Counted from the first letter of the stretch, positions 53,232 through 61,979 are shown. The stretch: 64,000 nt of DNA from Parvibaculum sp046297875 (GCF_046297875.1 NZ_JBKBHD010000001.1:2294001-2358000); one strand, 5' to 3'. The notes: generated from the sequence alone by a model not told the origin. Numbers and translations: made by a program.

Positions 53232-53505
53232 TTTGTCTCACCCGTCGCGAATGCCCGTGCTGGCGATCCGGCTGCATGGAACATGCAGATTGAAGGTATC
53301 AACGCAACATCAAGACGCAATCCCAAAGCCACGACGAAAATTACGCTGTTGTAATCGCCGAACCGCTTGACCTTGGCTGCAAGCGGTGATTTCGTAAATG
53401 CACTTTACTAAAAACGCTCCTGCCGGTCACCTGAAATCGGGAACGGCGGAAAGGCCGTCGGGAGCGGTCTGGCGGAGGGTTGTTTACCGGGAGGAGCATC
53501 GGGCT

Positions 53506-54282
53506 ATGCCTGAGGAAAATCTTGCAGTTGAAGGCGCTGCCGAAGCGGCTGCCGACGGGACGGATGCTGGCGTGGATAAGGTCGCGGGGGCGGCGGATGT
53601 TCTGGCGGCCTCGGGCGGCGGCGATGTCTGGTATTCGGTCGGGTCGCTGATCGACAAGGGCGGACCCATCGTTGCGATTCTCCTGGTGCTTTCGGTCATT
53701 TCGCTGGCCGTGATCCTGCTCAAGATTTTTCAGTTCTGGTCCGCGGGCCTTTCGAAGCGGAGCTTCGTCGATCCGGCCGTCGACCGGATCGAGGCGGGCG
53801 ATCTCGCCGGCGCGATCGACATCCTCAAGAAGCACAAGACGCCGCTGGCCCGCGCGATGGCGGCGGGCGTCCGCGCGAAGATGCGCGGCGACCTGCGCGA
53901 CGAGGACGTGGCCTCGGAAATTTCGCGTGTCGGCACGATGGAGATCGGTTCGCTGCAGCGCTATCTGCGCTGGCTCGAAGTGATCGGCAATATTTCGCCG
54001 CTGCTCGGCCTGCTGGGCACTGTTATCGGTATGATCAACGCCTTCCAGAGCCTCGAAGCGGCGGGCACGCAGGTCGATCCGGCGTTGCTTTCGGGCGGCA
54101 TCTGGGTGGCGCTGCTCACCACGGCTGTCGGTCTCATTGTTGCACTACCGGCGATTACGGCGCTCAATCTGCTTGAGGGCAAGATCGACCAGGTGCGGCT
54201 TTCGATGCGCGATGCTGCAGCCCGCGTGATTGCGGCGCTTCACGTGCGCCCATCGGCCGTCCAGTCGCGAGCGGCTCAGTAA
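53506..54282 (+). CDS. exbB: ExbB/TolQ-type proton channel protein
   Basis: ExbB forms the inner-membrane channel that drives TonB-dependent transport. From the ATG at 53506 (GGAGGAGC upstream) it has 258 residues: an unusual N-terminal Ala/Glu/Gly-rich stretch of about 40 residues, helix 1 GGPIVAILLVLSVISLAVILL, the cytoplasmic loop with LARAMAAGVRAKMR, and helices 2 and 3 (LRWLEVIGNISPLLGLLGTVIGMI, ALLTTAVGLIVALPAITAL) typical of MotA/TolQ/ExbB. It is first in an operon with two ExbD genes. Confidence 0.92.
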   Translation: MPEENLAVEGAAEAAADGTDAGVDKVAGAADVLAASGGGDVWYSVGSLIDKGGPIVAILLVLSVISLAVILLKIFQFWSAGLSKRSFVDPAVDRIEAGDLAGAIDILKKHKTPLARAMAAGVRAKMRGDLRDEDVASEISRVGTMEIGSLQRYLRWLEVIGNISPLLGLLGTVIGMINAFQSLEAAGTQVDPALLSGGIWVALLTTAVGLIVALPAITALNLLEGKIDQVRLSMRDAAARVIAALHVRPSAVQSRAAQ

Positions 54283-54296
54283 GCCGAGGTTCTGTC

Positions 54297-54704
54297 ATGT
54301 TTGATGAACCAGTCCGCCGAAGAGGAATGGCGAGCCTCACGCCGCTTATCGACGTGGTATTCCTGCTGCTCATCTTCTTCATGCTGACGACGTCGTTTCT
54401 GCAGACGCAATCGCTTGTGGTGGTGACGCCTGCGCCGAGCGTTGACGAACTGCCCACCGATGCGCGCGTCATTGAAATCTGGCTGCTCGGTGACGATACG
54501 ATCGCGATTGACGGGCGGCCCGTCGAGCGGACGGCGCTGACGGAGAGCCTGAAGCAGGCTATCGGTGAACGGACAGACCTCACCGTCACAATTCTGGCCG
54601 AAAAGGGCTCCAAGACACAGGCATTGATTGCGGCCATCGAGGCGGCGCGCCAATCCGGTGCAAAGAGCGTCGGCACGGCAAGAGTCGAAAGGATCGCGCC
54701 ATGA
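54297..54704 (+). CDS. exbD: ExbD/TolR family protein, first copy
   Basis: A 135-residue protein with one membrane helix containing the essential Asp: MASLTPLIDVVFLLLIFFML. The periplasmic domain follows (ARVIEIWLLGDDTIAIDGRP, TLTVTILAEKGSKTQALIAA). It begins 14 bases after exbB and overlaps the second ExbD by 4 bases. It differs clearly from that copy in the periplasmic part. Confidence 0.9.
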   Translation: MFDEPVRRRGMASLTPLIDVVFLLLIFFMLTTSFLQTQSLVVVTPAPSVDELPTDARVIEIWLLGDDTIAIDGRPVERTALTESLKQAIGERTDLTVTILAEKGSKTQALIAAIEAARQSGAKSVGTARVERIAP

Positions 54705-55105
54705 TCGAGTTCGATCAGGAGCCGCCGCGGCGGCAATTCGAGACGCTGATCCCGCTCATCAATGTCGTGTTTCTGCTGCTGATCTTCTTCCTGCTCGCAG
54801 GCACGATGCAACCGACGGAAAATGTCGCCGTATCGCTGCCCAAGGGCGCGCTCAACGACAGGGAGCGCGACCTGCCCTCGACATTGATTGTCGAGGCAGA
54901 CGGATTCGTCTGGCTGGGAGACCGGGTTATGGATGCAAAGCTTGCCGGTCATTTCGTCAAGCAGCATCTGGGCGAGGAGGGCTCGCGGCGCGTTGCAGTG
55001 AAGGCCGATCGTGATGCGCCTGCCGAAGCGGTGCTCGAACTGATGGAAGGCTTGCGTGAGGCGGGCGTGGAGCAGGTGACGCTTCTGACGGAGCGCGGCT
55101 CATGA
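54701..55105 (+). CDS. exbD: ExbD/TolR family protein, second copy
   Basis: A 134-residue second ExbD. The membrane helix is RRQFETLIPLINVVFLLLIFF: at the position of the proton-carrying Asp (LIDVVF in the first copy) it has Asn (LINVVF). The change is conservative but removes the key acid, so this copy is probably a structural partner while the first conducts protons. The periplasmic part (LPSTLIVEADGFVWLGDR, AVKADRDAPAEAVLELMEGL) is normal. It overlaps both neighbours by 4 bases. Confidence 0.9.
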   Translation: MIEFDQEPPRRQFETLIPLINVVFLLLIFFLLAGTMQPTENVAVSLPKGALNDRERDLPSTLIVEADGFVWLGDRVMDAKLAGHFVKQHLGEEGSRRVAVKADRDAPAEAVLELMEGLREAGVEQVTLLTERGS

Positions 55106-55956
55106 GCATGACGGCTTCATACCCCGGTGGCGAAATGGAACCGCGCGAATTCAATATTCGCAAGTTCATGGCCGTGTCCGTGCTTCTCCACGCGCTGCTG
55201 TTCCTGTCGTTTCTGCTTACATTTGGCGGGATTTTCGGCGGACCGGGGCCGGGCGGCGGCGAGTCCGTTACTTTCCAGCTTGCTGCCGGTTCGGCGAACG
55301 ATCTCTATGCCGCGCCGCCAGAGCCGGTCGTGGAGCCCGAGCCGCAACCTGAGCCCGAACCTGTGAAATTGCCGGAGCCGGAGCCGAAGCCGGAAACGGT
55401 CGTGCGCAAGGACGAGAACCCGCTGCCGCCGCCGGAGGAAATTCCCGAACCCGTGCGCGAAACGGTGCAGCCGGCAGCACCCGCTGGCGGCGGTGTGCAG
55501 GATGGCAGGGCCGGTGGCGCCGGTGGCGATGCGGCTGAGACGATCCTCAACAAGAAGGGCGACTCGCTGACAGCGGGGCAGATCCGCTCGCAGATGGTCG
55601 GCAAGACCTTTCATCTTGAGATGGGGCGTCTCGACCTTCAGGGCGGCAATAGGCTCATCAACACGATCATTGCTCTCGATCCCGGTGGGTCGACCAAGGT
55701 CGAGCTGATCCAGTATTTCTTCCAGACCTACCATCGCGCCAATTCCTCGACGCGCAGCAGGCGCGGTTCGGGCCAATGGTGGATCGAAGGCAATCGCTGG
55801 TGCCACAAGTCGCAGGAGATCCAGTACAACACGACGGACTGCTACGACATGACGCTCGAGGGCAACATTGTTCGCCTGTACTACGGGCCTTGCACGCAGC
55901 AATCCTCCACGCTTTGCAAGACCGGCCGGATCGCCGCAGAGGGTGAAATCCGCTAG
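55102..55956 (+). CDS. TonB-like energy-transducing protein with unusual C-terminal domain
   Basis: A 284-residue protein. The N-terminus has a cytoplasmic start and one helix (FMAVSVLLHALLFLSFLLTF) that includes the S and H of TonB-type anchors. A Pro/Glu-rich linker follows (EPEPQPEPEPVKLPEPEPKP), then a Gly/Ala stretch. The last 130 residues are not a recognisable TonB C-terminal domain: they read QIRSQMVGKTFHL, IIALDPGGSTKVELIQYFFQ and GQWWIEGNRWCHKS with four Cys (WC, DCYD, PCTQ, LCKT). It may act on an outer-membrane or cell-wall partner other than a TonB receptor. It is coupled to the second exbD by a 4-base overlap. Confidence 0.75.
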   Translation: MSMTASYPGGEMEPREFNIRKFMAVSVLLHALLFLSFLLTFGGIFGGPGPGGGESVTFQLAAGSANDLYAAPPEPVVEPEPQPEPEPVKLPEPEPKPETVVRKDENPLPPPEEIPEPVRETVQPAAPAGGGVQDGRAGGAGGDAAETILNKKGDSLTAGQIRSQMVGKTFHLEMGRLDLQGGNRLINTIIALDPGGSTKVELIQYFFQTYHRANSSTRSRRGSGQWWIEGNRWCHKSQEIQYNTTDCYDMTLEGNIVRLYYGPCTQQSSTLCKTGRIAAEGEIR

Positions 55957-56020
55957 CTCTTTTTTGCGCTTCGTGTTGTCAGCCTGCTAAATAGCGGCTG
56001 GACAAACGTGAGGAGCGGAA

Positions 56021-56890
56021 ATGAGCAGGGTCGCATTCATCGGGCTTGGAGTTATGGGATTTCCAATGGCGGGTCATCTCGCCGGGGCCGGGCACGATGT
56101 CACCGTTTTCAACCGCACAGCAGTAAAGGCTGAAGCCTGGATGAAGGCTCATGGCGGCGCTTCGGCGGCGACACCGAAAGCGGCGGCTAACGGCGCGGAA
56201 ATCATTTTTGCCTGTGTCGGCAATGACGACGATCTTCGTGAAGTGACGGTGGGACCGGACGGCGCGTTTCATGGCATGGGCGCCGGCGCCATCTTCGTCG
56301 ACCACACCACGGCATCGGCAGCGGTCGCGCGGGAGCTTCATGCGGCTGCGGCGGCACGCGGCATTGCCTTCATCGACGCACCGGTTTCGGGCGGGCAGGC
56401 GGGTGCCGAAAATGGTGTTCTGACGGTTATGGCGGGCGGCGATGCGGCCGCCTTCGAGAAGGCCGCGCCTGTCATTGCCGCCTATTCGCGAATGGCGAAG
56501 CTGCTCGGGCCTTCCGGTGCGGGGCAGCTTACCAAGATGGTGAACCAGATCTGCATTGCCGGGCTCGTGGAAGGGCTCGCCGAAGGGCTTCACTTCGCGA
56601 AGCAGGCCGGGCTCGATGCGGAAGCGGTGATCGAAACGATTTCCAAGGGCGCGGCGCAAAGCTGGCAGATGGAAAACCGTTACAAGACGATGATAGAGGG
56701 CAGGTTCGATTTCGGTTTTGCGGTGGACTGGATGCGCAAGGATCTGTCGATCTGTCTCGATGAGGCGCGGCGGAACGGCGCGCAGCTTCCGGTGACGGCG
56801 CTGGTCGATCAGTTCTATTCCGAGGTTCAGTCGATGGGCGGCAATCGCTGGGATACGTCGAGCCTCATCGCGCGGCTGGAGAAGTCATGA
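56021..56890 (+). CDS. beta-hydroxyacid dehydrogenase (GlxR/3-hydroxyisobutyrate dehydrogenase family)
   Basis: A 289-residue NAD(P)-dependent dehydrogenase. The coenzyme loop is FIGLGVMGFPMAGHLAGAGH followed by FNRT, whose Arg suggests NADP. The substrate part has DAPVSGGQAGAENGVLTVM and the catalytic Lys in GQLTKMVNQICIAGLVEG. Family members act on 3-hydroxyisobutyrate, tartronate semialdehyde or other beta-hydroxy acids. It is distinct from the mmsB copy at 61980. It overlaps the PLP decarboxylase by 4 bases. Confidence 0.9.
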   Translation: MSRVAFIGLGVMGFPMAGHLAGAGHDVTVFNRTAVKAEAWMKAHGGASAATPKAAANGAEIIFACVGNDDDLREVTVGPDGAFHGMGAGAIFVDHTTASAAVARELHAAAAARGIAFIDAPVSGGQAGAENGVLTVMAGGDAAAFEKAAPVIAAYSRMAKLLGPSGAGQLTKMVNQICIAGLVEGLAEGLHFAKQAGLDAEAVIETISKGAAQSWQMENRYKTMIEGRFDFGFAVDWMRKDLSICLDEARRNGAQLPVTALVDQFYSEVQSMGGNRWDTSSLIARLEKS

Positions 56891-58035
56891 CGGCACTGGA
56901 TCCCGAGTTTCGATTTTCCTCGATCGGCGAAGTCATCGAGCGGCTCGAACCGTCCTATCCGGTCTTCTGCATTTTCCCGGATGTATTGCGGACGCGGGCG
57001 AAGGCCTTTGTCGAGGGGTTTCCGGGCACGGTTCTCTATGCGGTGAAGTGCAATCCGCATCCTTATGTGCTGGAGGCACTGGCGGAAGGCGGCATTTCGC
57101 ATTTCGATACAGCGTCGATTACCGAGATCGCGAAGATCGCCGAGCTGATGCCGGAAGCGCATTCCTATTTCAATCATCCGGTGAAAGGACGCGGTGCGCT
57201 TGATGCCGCGGCGAAAGTCTACGGATTGAAGGATTATGTCGTCGATCATGCCGATGAACTCGACAAGCTGATCTCGATTGCCGGGACGGACATTACCGTC
57301 GAAGTCCGTATTGCGACGCCGAAGGGCAAGGCGGTCTACGACCTGTCCGCGAAATTCGGAGCGACGCCGGACGATGCGGTTGATCTTTTGAAGGAGGCGA
57401 AGCGGCGCGGCTGCCGCACGGCGCTCGCCTTTCATGTCGGCAGTCAGTGTACCGACCCCTCGGCTTTCCGCGTTGCGATGGAGCTTTCGGCCAAGGTGCG
57501 CGACAGGGCAGGGGTGCCGCTTGAATATCTCGATGTTGGCGGCGGGTTTCCGGCGATCTACAAGATGAATGTGCCGCCGCTCTCGGATTATTTCGACGTC
57601 ATTACGCGCGCTCGCGACGAGCTCGGCTTCGATATTCCACTGCTGGCGGAGCCCGGACGGGCACTCGTTGCCGATGGTTGCTCCGTGCTGACGCAGGTGC
57701 ATCTCAGGAAGGGCGACGACCTTTATATCAATGACGGCATCTATGGATGCCTGTCCGAGATCCGCGACGGCGATCTCGATCCGCCGGTCCGGGCGGTGTC
57801 GCTTTCGGGATCGCTTGGTGGCGCGACGCAGCCTTTCCGTATTTTCGGTCCCACCTGCGACAGCCTAGATGTGCTGAAACTTCCCTTCCATCTGCCGGAA
57901 GTGATTGCGGAAGGGGACTGGATCGAGTTCGGCCAGATGGGTGCCTATTCGATCGGGATGCAAACGGGTTTCAACGGTTTCATCACCGACACGATCGTTC
58001 GCATCGACGGGATGCACGAGGAATTCGTTTACTAG
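56887..58035 (+). CDS. fold-III PLP-dependent decarboxylase (ornithine/lysine decarboxylase type)
   Basis: A 382-residue enzyme of the alanine-racemase-fold group that includes ornithine, lysine and diaminopimelate decarboxylases. PLP lysine K54 is in YAVKCNPHP. HVGSQCTDPSAF, DVGGGFPAIY, LAEPGRALV and INDGIYGCLSE follow, then the active-site Cys in GPTCDSLDVLK. These fit bacterial ornithine/lysine decarboxylases rather than DapDC (no EPGRSIV). It would yield putrescine or cadaverine. ATGA overlap with the dehydrogenase indicates an operon. Confidence 0.85.
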   Translation: MTALDPEFRFSSIGEVIERLEPSYPVFCIFPDVLRTRAKAFVEGFPGTVLYAVKCNPHPYVLEALAEGGISHFDTASITEIAKIAELMPEAHSYFNHPVKGRGALDAAAKVYGLKDYVVDHADELDKLISIAGTDITVEVRIATPKGKAVYDLSAKFGATPDDAVDLLKEAKRRGCRTALAFHVGSQCTDPSAFRVAMELSAKVRDRAGVPLEYLDVGGGFPAIYKMNVPPLSDYFDVITRARDELGFDIPLLAEPGRALVADGCSVLTQVHLRKGDDLYINDGIYGCLSEIRDGDLDPPVRAVSLSGSLGGATQPFRIFGPTCDSLDVLKLPFHLPEVIAEGDWIEFGQMGAYSIGMQTGFNGFITDTIVRIDGMHEEFVY

Positions 58036-58083
58036 ATATCAATGATCTGTTCACGGAGCGTTCCCATTTTTCGCTTGATATTT

Positions 58084-58102
58084 ATGTTAACATCGATAAC
58101 AT
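58084..58102. promoter_or_regulatory. palindromic operator candidate before a TetR gene
   Basis: ATGTTA (58084-58089) and TAACAT (58097-58102) are perfect inverted 6-base arms with 7 bases between them. The site lies in an AT-rich stretch of about 75 bases (58056-58130), unlike the surrounding GC-rich DNA, directly ahead of the TetR coding start. It is a likely autoregulatory site. Confidence 0.5.
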
Positions 58103-58139
58103 GGAAATTATAAATACAAATGGAGAACGGGGCGCGGCG

Positions 58140-58598
58140 ATGCGGGCAAAGTTGCGGGGGCAGAAGGCCGGCTACCATCACGGCGATCTGCGGCGCGGGT
58201 TGATGGATGCCGCGGTGACTCTGATCGACATCCGCGGGCGCGCGGCGCTGACGATGCGGGAGGCGGCGCGCCGGGCTGGCGTTTCGGAAGCGGCGCCTTA
58301 CCGGCATTTTGCGAATCTGGACGAATTGCTTGGGGCTGTCGCTATCGAGGGCTACGACATGTTGTTGGCCGACCTCGACGCGGTGTCGAGCGCAAGGGCC
58401 ATCCGCGAGGCCTATCTGGCGTTCGCGGCGGATTTTCCGGGCCGGTACGAACTCATGTTCGGCAAGCTTTCCGACCGCAAGAGCGCAACGCGGCGAAAAC
58501 ATCTGGTCGCGCAGGTGGCTGAAATGACGGAGAAGGCGGGCGGTCTTGCCGCGCTCCACGGGGAGGCGTCGCTCCGGCTTGCCGGGCTTGAAGGCTAG
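58140..58598 (+). CDS. TetR family transcriptional regulator
   Basis: A TetR regulator of 152 residues from the ATG at 58140 (GGAGAACGGGG upstream). Another ATG at 58101 in the same frame would place the start inside the palindrome. The DNA-binding part is YHHGDLRRGLMDAAVTLI, MREAARRAGVSEAAPYRHF, with the family's tyrosine-histidine turn. The C-terminal ligand part is short (to 152 residues; typical TetR have about 190-210). Ligand unknown. The stop overlaps the hemB stop by 4 bases. Confidence 0.85.
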   Translation: MRAKLRGQKAGYHHGDLRRGLMDAAVTLIDIRGRAALTMREAARRAGVSEAAPYRHFANLDELLGAVAIEGYDMLLADLDAVSSARAIREAYLAFAADFPGRYELMFGKLSDRKSATRRKHLVAQVAEMTEKAGGLAALHGEASLRLAGLEG

Positions 58599-59605
58599 AG
58601 GCCTTTCAGAAGGCGGGCTGCCTCCGGCGCGAAATAGGTGAGGACGCCATCGGCGCCCGCGCGCTTGAAACCCATAAGGCTTTCGAGGATGACACGGTCC
58701 CGGTCGAACCAGCCGCGCTCGATCGCGCCCGCGATCATCGAATATTCGCCGGAGACCTGATAGGCGAATGTCGGCATTCCGAATTCCGCTTTCACGCGGG
58801 TCACAATGTCGAGATAGGGCAGGCCCGGCTTCACCATCACCATGTCGGCACCTTCGGCAATGTCGAGTGCCACTTCGCGCAGCGCTTCGTCGCCGTTTGC
58901 CGGATCCATCTGATAGGTCCGCTTGTCACCCTTCAGCGCGCCGGACGAACCGATGGCATCGCGGAAGGGGCCGTAGAATGCGGAAGCATATTTCGCGGCA
59001 TAGGACATGATCTGCGTATCCGTATGACCTGCCGCTTCAAGGCCTGTACGGATTGCGCCGATACGCCCGTCCATCATGTCGGATGGCGCGATGATGTCGC
59101 ATCCCGCTTCCACCTGCACCAGCGCCTGCCTGACCAGCGCCTCGACAGTCTCGTCGTTCAGGATGACATCGCCTTTCATGAGCCCGTCATGGCCGTGGCT
59201 CGTGTAGGGATCGAGGGCCACGTCGCAGAGGACACCGATATTCGGTACGGCCTCCTTGATGGCGCGGGTGGCGCGGCAGACGAGATTGTCCGGGTCGTGG
59301 GCGAGCGACCCTTCCGGATCGCGTTTCTCCGCCGGTGTGTATGGAAAGAGGGCGATCATCGGGATGCCGAGGGTGGCCGCTTCTTCCGCCGCGCGAACCG
59401 CCTGGTCGACGCTCAGGCGTTCGACGCCGGGCATGGTCGGCACGGTTTCGCGCTTGTTCTTGCCGTCGACCAGGAAGAGCGGCCAGAGGAGATCATTTAC
59501 CGAAAGAGCGTTTTCGGCCACCAGCCGGCGCGACCAGTCCGCCTTGCGGTTGCGGCGCATGCGGGTCGCGGGATAGGCGGGGGCTGGCTTGTTCGGATCG
59601 GTCAT
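58595..59605 (-). CDS. hemB: delta-aminolevulinic acid dehydratase
   Basis: HemB joins two 5-aminolevulinate to porphobilinogen in haem synthesis. From the ATG at 59605 it has 336 residues: RMRRNRKADWSRRL near the start, ALFPYTPAEKRDPEG, VLCDVALDPYTSHGHDG, IIAPSDMMDGRIGAIR and the Schiff-base lysine in MVMVKPGLPYLD. The metal loop DVALDPYTSHGHDG lacks the three Cys of zinc enzymes, so this is the Mg/K type. The upstream open frame (to 59746) is not family-like. It is convergent with the TetR gene. Confidence 0.95.
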   Translation of the reverse strand: MTDPNKPAPAYPATRMRRNRKADWSRRLVAENALSVNDLLWPLFLVDGKNKRETVPTMPGVERLSVDQAVRAAEEAATLGIPMIALFPYTPAEKRDPEGSLAHDPDNLVCRATRAIKEAVPNIGVLCDVALDPYTSHGHDGLMKGDVILNDETVEALVRQALVQVEAGCDIIAPSDMMDGRIGAIRTGLEAAGHTDTQIMSYAAKYASAFYGPFRDAIGSSGALKGDKRTYQMDPANGDEALREVALDIAEGADMVMVKPGLPYLDIVTRVKAEFGMPTFAYQVSGEYSMIAGAIERGWFDRDRVILESLMGFKRAGADGVLTYFAPEAARLLKGL

Positions 59606-59763
59606 GGGCAACACATAACCCTTGGCGATGGAGTGCGCAATCCGGCCACGGCGCTTTGCCGCAGCGTCAGCCGGGCCGCCGGGCGGGGCTTCGTTGACAG
59701 GGTGAAGACCGGCCAGTATCACCGCTCGAAGGGCCGCAACGGCCAATGCGGGAGGACAGTTCC

Positions 59764-60903
59764 ATGCACTTCGAGCTCAACGAAGAGCAGCAGGCATTTC
59801 AGGATGTGGCGCGGAATTTCGCCGCCGAGGAGCTTGCGCCTTACGCCGCCGATTGGGACCGCGATGCCTTCTTTCCTGTCGACAAGCTCCGCAAGGCGGC
59901 CGAACTCGGCTTTGCCGGTATCTATGTGCGCGAGGATGTGGGCGGTTCGGCGCTGACGCGGCTCGATGCGGCGCTGATCTTCGAGGCGCTGTCGGAGGGC
60001 TGCACATCGACGGCAGCCTTCCTCTCGATCCACAACATGGCGTCCTGGATGATCGACAGGTTCGGCAGCGAGGAACAGCGCCAGAAGTGGCTGCCGAAAC
60101 TGACGCCGATGGAACTTATCGCCAGCTATTGCCTGACCGAGCCGTCGAGCGGTTCCGACGCTGCCTCGCTCAAGACGAAGGCGGCGCGCGACGGCGATCA
60201 CTATGTGCTGAACGGCTCCAAGGCATTCATTTCCGGTGCGGGCACGTCGGACATTTATGTCTGCATGGTGCGCACCGGCGAAGCGGGTGCGAAGGGTGTT
60301 TCCTGCCTCGTCATCGAAAAGGGTACGCCGGGGCTCTCCTTCGGGGCCACGGAACGGAAAATGGGCTGGAACAGCCAGCCGACGGCGCAGGTGATCTTTG
60401 AGGATTGCCGCGTTCCGGTCGCGAACCGTCTCGGCGCGGAAGGCGAAGGTTTCAAGATTGCGATGATGGGGCTTGATGGCGGCCGTCTCAATATCGGCGC
60501 CTGCTCGCTCGGCACGGCGACGGCGGCGCTGAAGCGCGCGAAGGAATATGTCGGCGAGCGCGAGCAGTTCGGCAAGAAGCTCGCGCAGTTCCAGGCCCTG
60601 CAGTTCAAGCTTGCCGACATGGCGACGGAGCTCGAAGCAGCGAAGCTGATGATCTATCAGGCGGCGACGAAGGTCGATGCGAAGACGCCCGACGCGACGA
60701 TGCATGCGGCGATGGCAAAGCGCTTTGCAACCGATGCCGGCTTCAACATCATCAATGAGGCGCTCCAGATTCACGGCGGCTATGGCTATCTCAAGGACTT
60801 TCCGCTGGAGCGGCATCTGCGCGATGCACGCGTGCACCAGATCCTCGAAGGCACGAACGAGATCATGCGTGTCATCATTGCGCGTGAATTTCTGAAGAAA
60901 TGA
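59764..60903 (+). CDS. acyl-CoA dehydrogenase, isobutyryl-CoA dehydrogenase type
   Basis: A 379-residue FAD enzyme that begins the valine trio. The ATG at 59764 is preceded by GGGAGGA; a GTG start 18 bases earlier is less likely. Marks are YCLTEPSSGSDAASLKTKA (FAD loop), QIHGGYGYLKDFPLERHLRD and the catalytic Glu in ILEGTNEIMRVIIARE. With the next two genes it supports oxidation of isobutyryl-CoA to methylacrylyl-CoA, so the substrate is inferred from context. hemB is divergent, 158 bases away. Confidence 0.92.
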   Translation: MHFELNEEQQAFQDVARNFAAEELAPYAADWDRDAFFPVDKLRKAAELGFAGIYVREDVGGSALTRLDAALIFEALSEGCTSTAAFLSIHNMASWMIDRFGSEEQRQKWLPKLTPMELIASYCLTEPSSGSDAASLKTKAARDGDHYVLNGSKAFISGAGTSDIYVCMVRTGEAGAKGVSCLVIEKGTPGLSFGATERKMGWNSQPTAQVIFEDCRVPVANRLGAEGEGFKIAMMGLDGGRLNIGACSLGTATAALKRAKEYVGEREQFGKKLAQFQALQFKLADMATELEAAKLMIYQAATKVDAKTPDATMHAAMAKRFATDAGFNIINEALQIHGGYGYLKDFPLERHLRDARVHQILEGTNEIMRVIIAREFLKK

Positions 60904-60913
60904 AAGCCGGGAC

Positions 60914-61957
60914 ATGATGAGCGAGGAAGCCGAAGTCCTGTTCGAAAAGCGCGGTGTGGCGGGGGTCGTCACGCTCAACCGTCCGAAGGCGCTCAACGCG
61001 CTGACGCTCGGCATGGTCCGGCTCATTCATCCGAAGCTGAAGGAATGGGCGGCGGATTCGAGCGTCCAGTGCGTCATCGTCGAGGGCGCGGGCGAGAAGG
61101 CCTTTTGTGCGGGCGGCGATATTCGTGCGCTGCATGACTGGGGCCGGGCGGGCGAAACCACGGCCATCGATTTCTGGCGTGAGGAATATCTCCTCAACAC
61201 CTTCATCAAGCGCTATCCGAAGCCCTATGTCGCGCTGATGGATGGCATCAATATGGGCGGAGGCGTGGGGTTATCCGTTCACGGCTCGCATCGCGTGGCG
61301 ACCGAAAGGCTCACCTTCGCCATGCCGGAGACGGGGATCGGTCTCTTCCCCGATGTCGGCGGCACCTATTTCCTGCCGCGCGCGCCGGGGGACACAGGCA
61401 TGTATCTCGCCCTTACAGGCGCACGGCTCAAGGCGGCAGACGCAATCTATGTGGGCATTGGCGATGTTTACGTACCGTCGGCGCGCATCGAAACCCTGAA
61501 AGACCGGCTTGCCGGCGGCACATCGCCGCGCGAGGCGCTGGCCGAAGTTGCGGAGGAGGAGGGCGCTGCCCCGCTCGCCGCGATGCAGAAGGACATTTCC
61601 GCGCATTTTTCCAAAGGCTCCGTTCCGGAGATCATAGTATCCCTGCGGACCGATGGCGGCGAATGGGCCATGCAGACGGCGGACGCGATCGAAGGCAAGT
61701 CGCCGGTTTCGACGCTGGTCGCCTACCGGCAGGTACGCGAAGGCGCAGAGCTCGAATTCGAAGATTGCATGAAACTCGAGTACAGGCTCATCAACCGTTT
61801 CGCGGCCGGGCATGATTTCTACGAGGGAGTGCGCGCCGTCGTGATCGACAAGGACCAGTCGCCGAAATGGAATCCGGCGCGGCTCGCCGATGTCGATCCG
61901 GCGGAAGTCGATCGCTATTTTTCGCCGCTCGAAGGCGGCGATCTGAATTTCGGCTGA
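60914..61957 (+). CDS. 3-hydroxyisobutyryl-CoA hydrolase (enoyl-CoA hydratase family)
   Basis: A 347-residue crotonase-fold hydrolase that releases 3-hydroxyisobutyrate from its CoA ester in valine breakdown. The oxyanion loop is AFCAGGDIRALHD and the second MDGINMGGGVGLSVHGSHR, followed by FAMPETGIGLFPDVGGTYFLPR, all typical of the HIBYL-CoA group (GGG and FPDVGG). It lies 10 bases after the dehydrogenase and 22 before mmsB. The ATG at 60914 has GGGAC near. Confidence 0.92.
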   Translation: MMSEEAEVLFEKRGVAGVVTLNRPKALNALTLGMVRLIHPKLKEWAADSSVQCVIVEGAGEKAFCAGGDIRALHDWGRAGETTAIDFWREEYLLNTFIKRYPKPYVALMDGINMGGGVGLSVHGSHRVATERLTFAMPETGIGLFPDVGGTYFLPRAPGDTGMYLALTGARLKAADAIYVGIGDVYVPSARIETLKDRLAGGTSPREALAEVAEEEGAAPLAAMQKDISAHFSKGSVPEIIVSLRTDGGEWAMQTADAIEGKSPVSTLVAYRQVREGAELEFEDCMKLEYRLINRFAAGHDFYEGVRAVVIDKDQSPKWNPARLADVDPAEVDRYFSPLEGGDLNFG

Positions 61958-61979
61958 GAAAAGCCTGGGGAGGGCGGCA

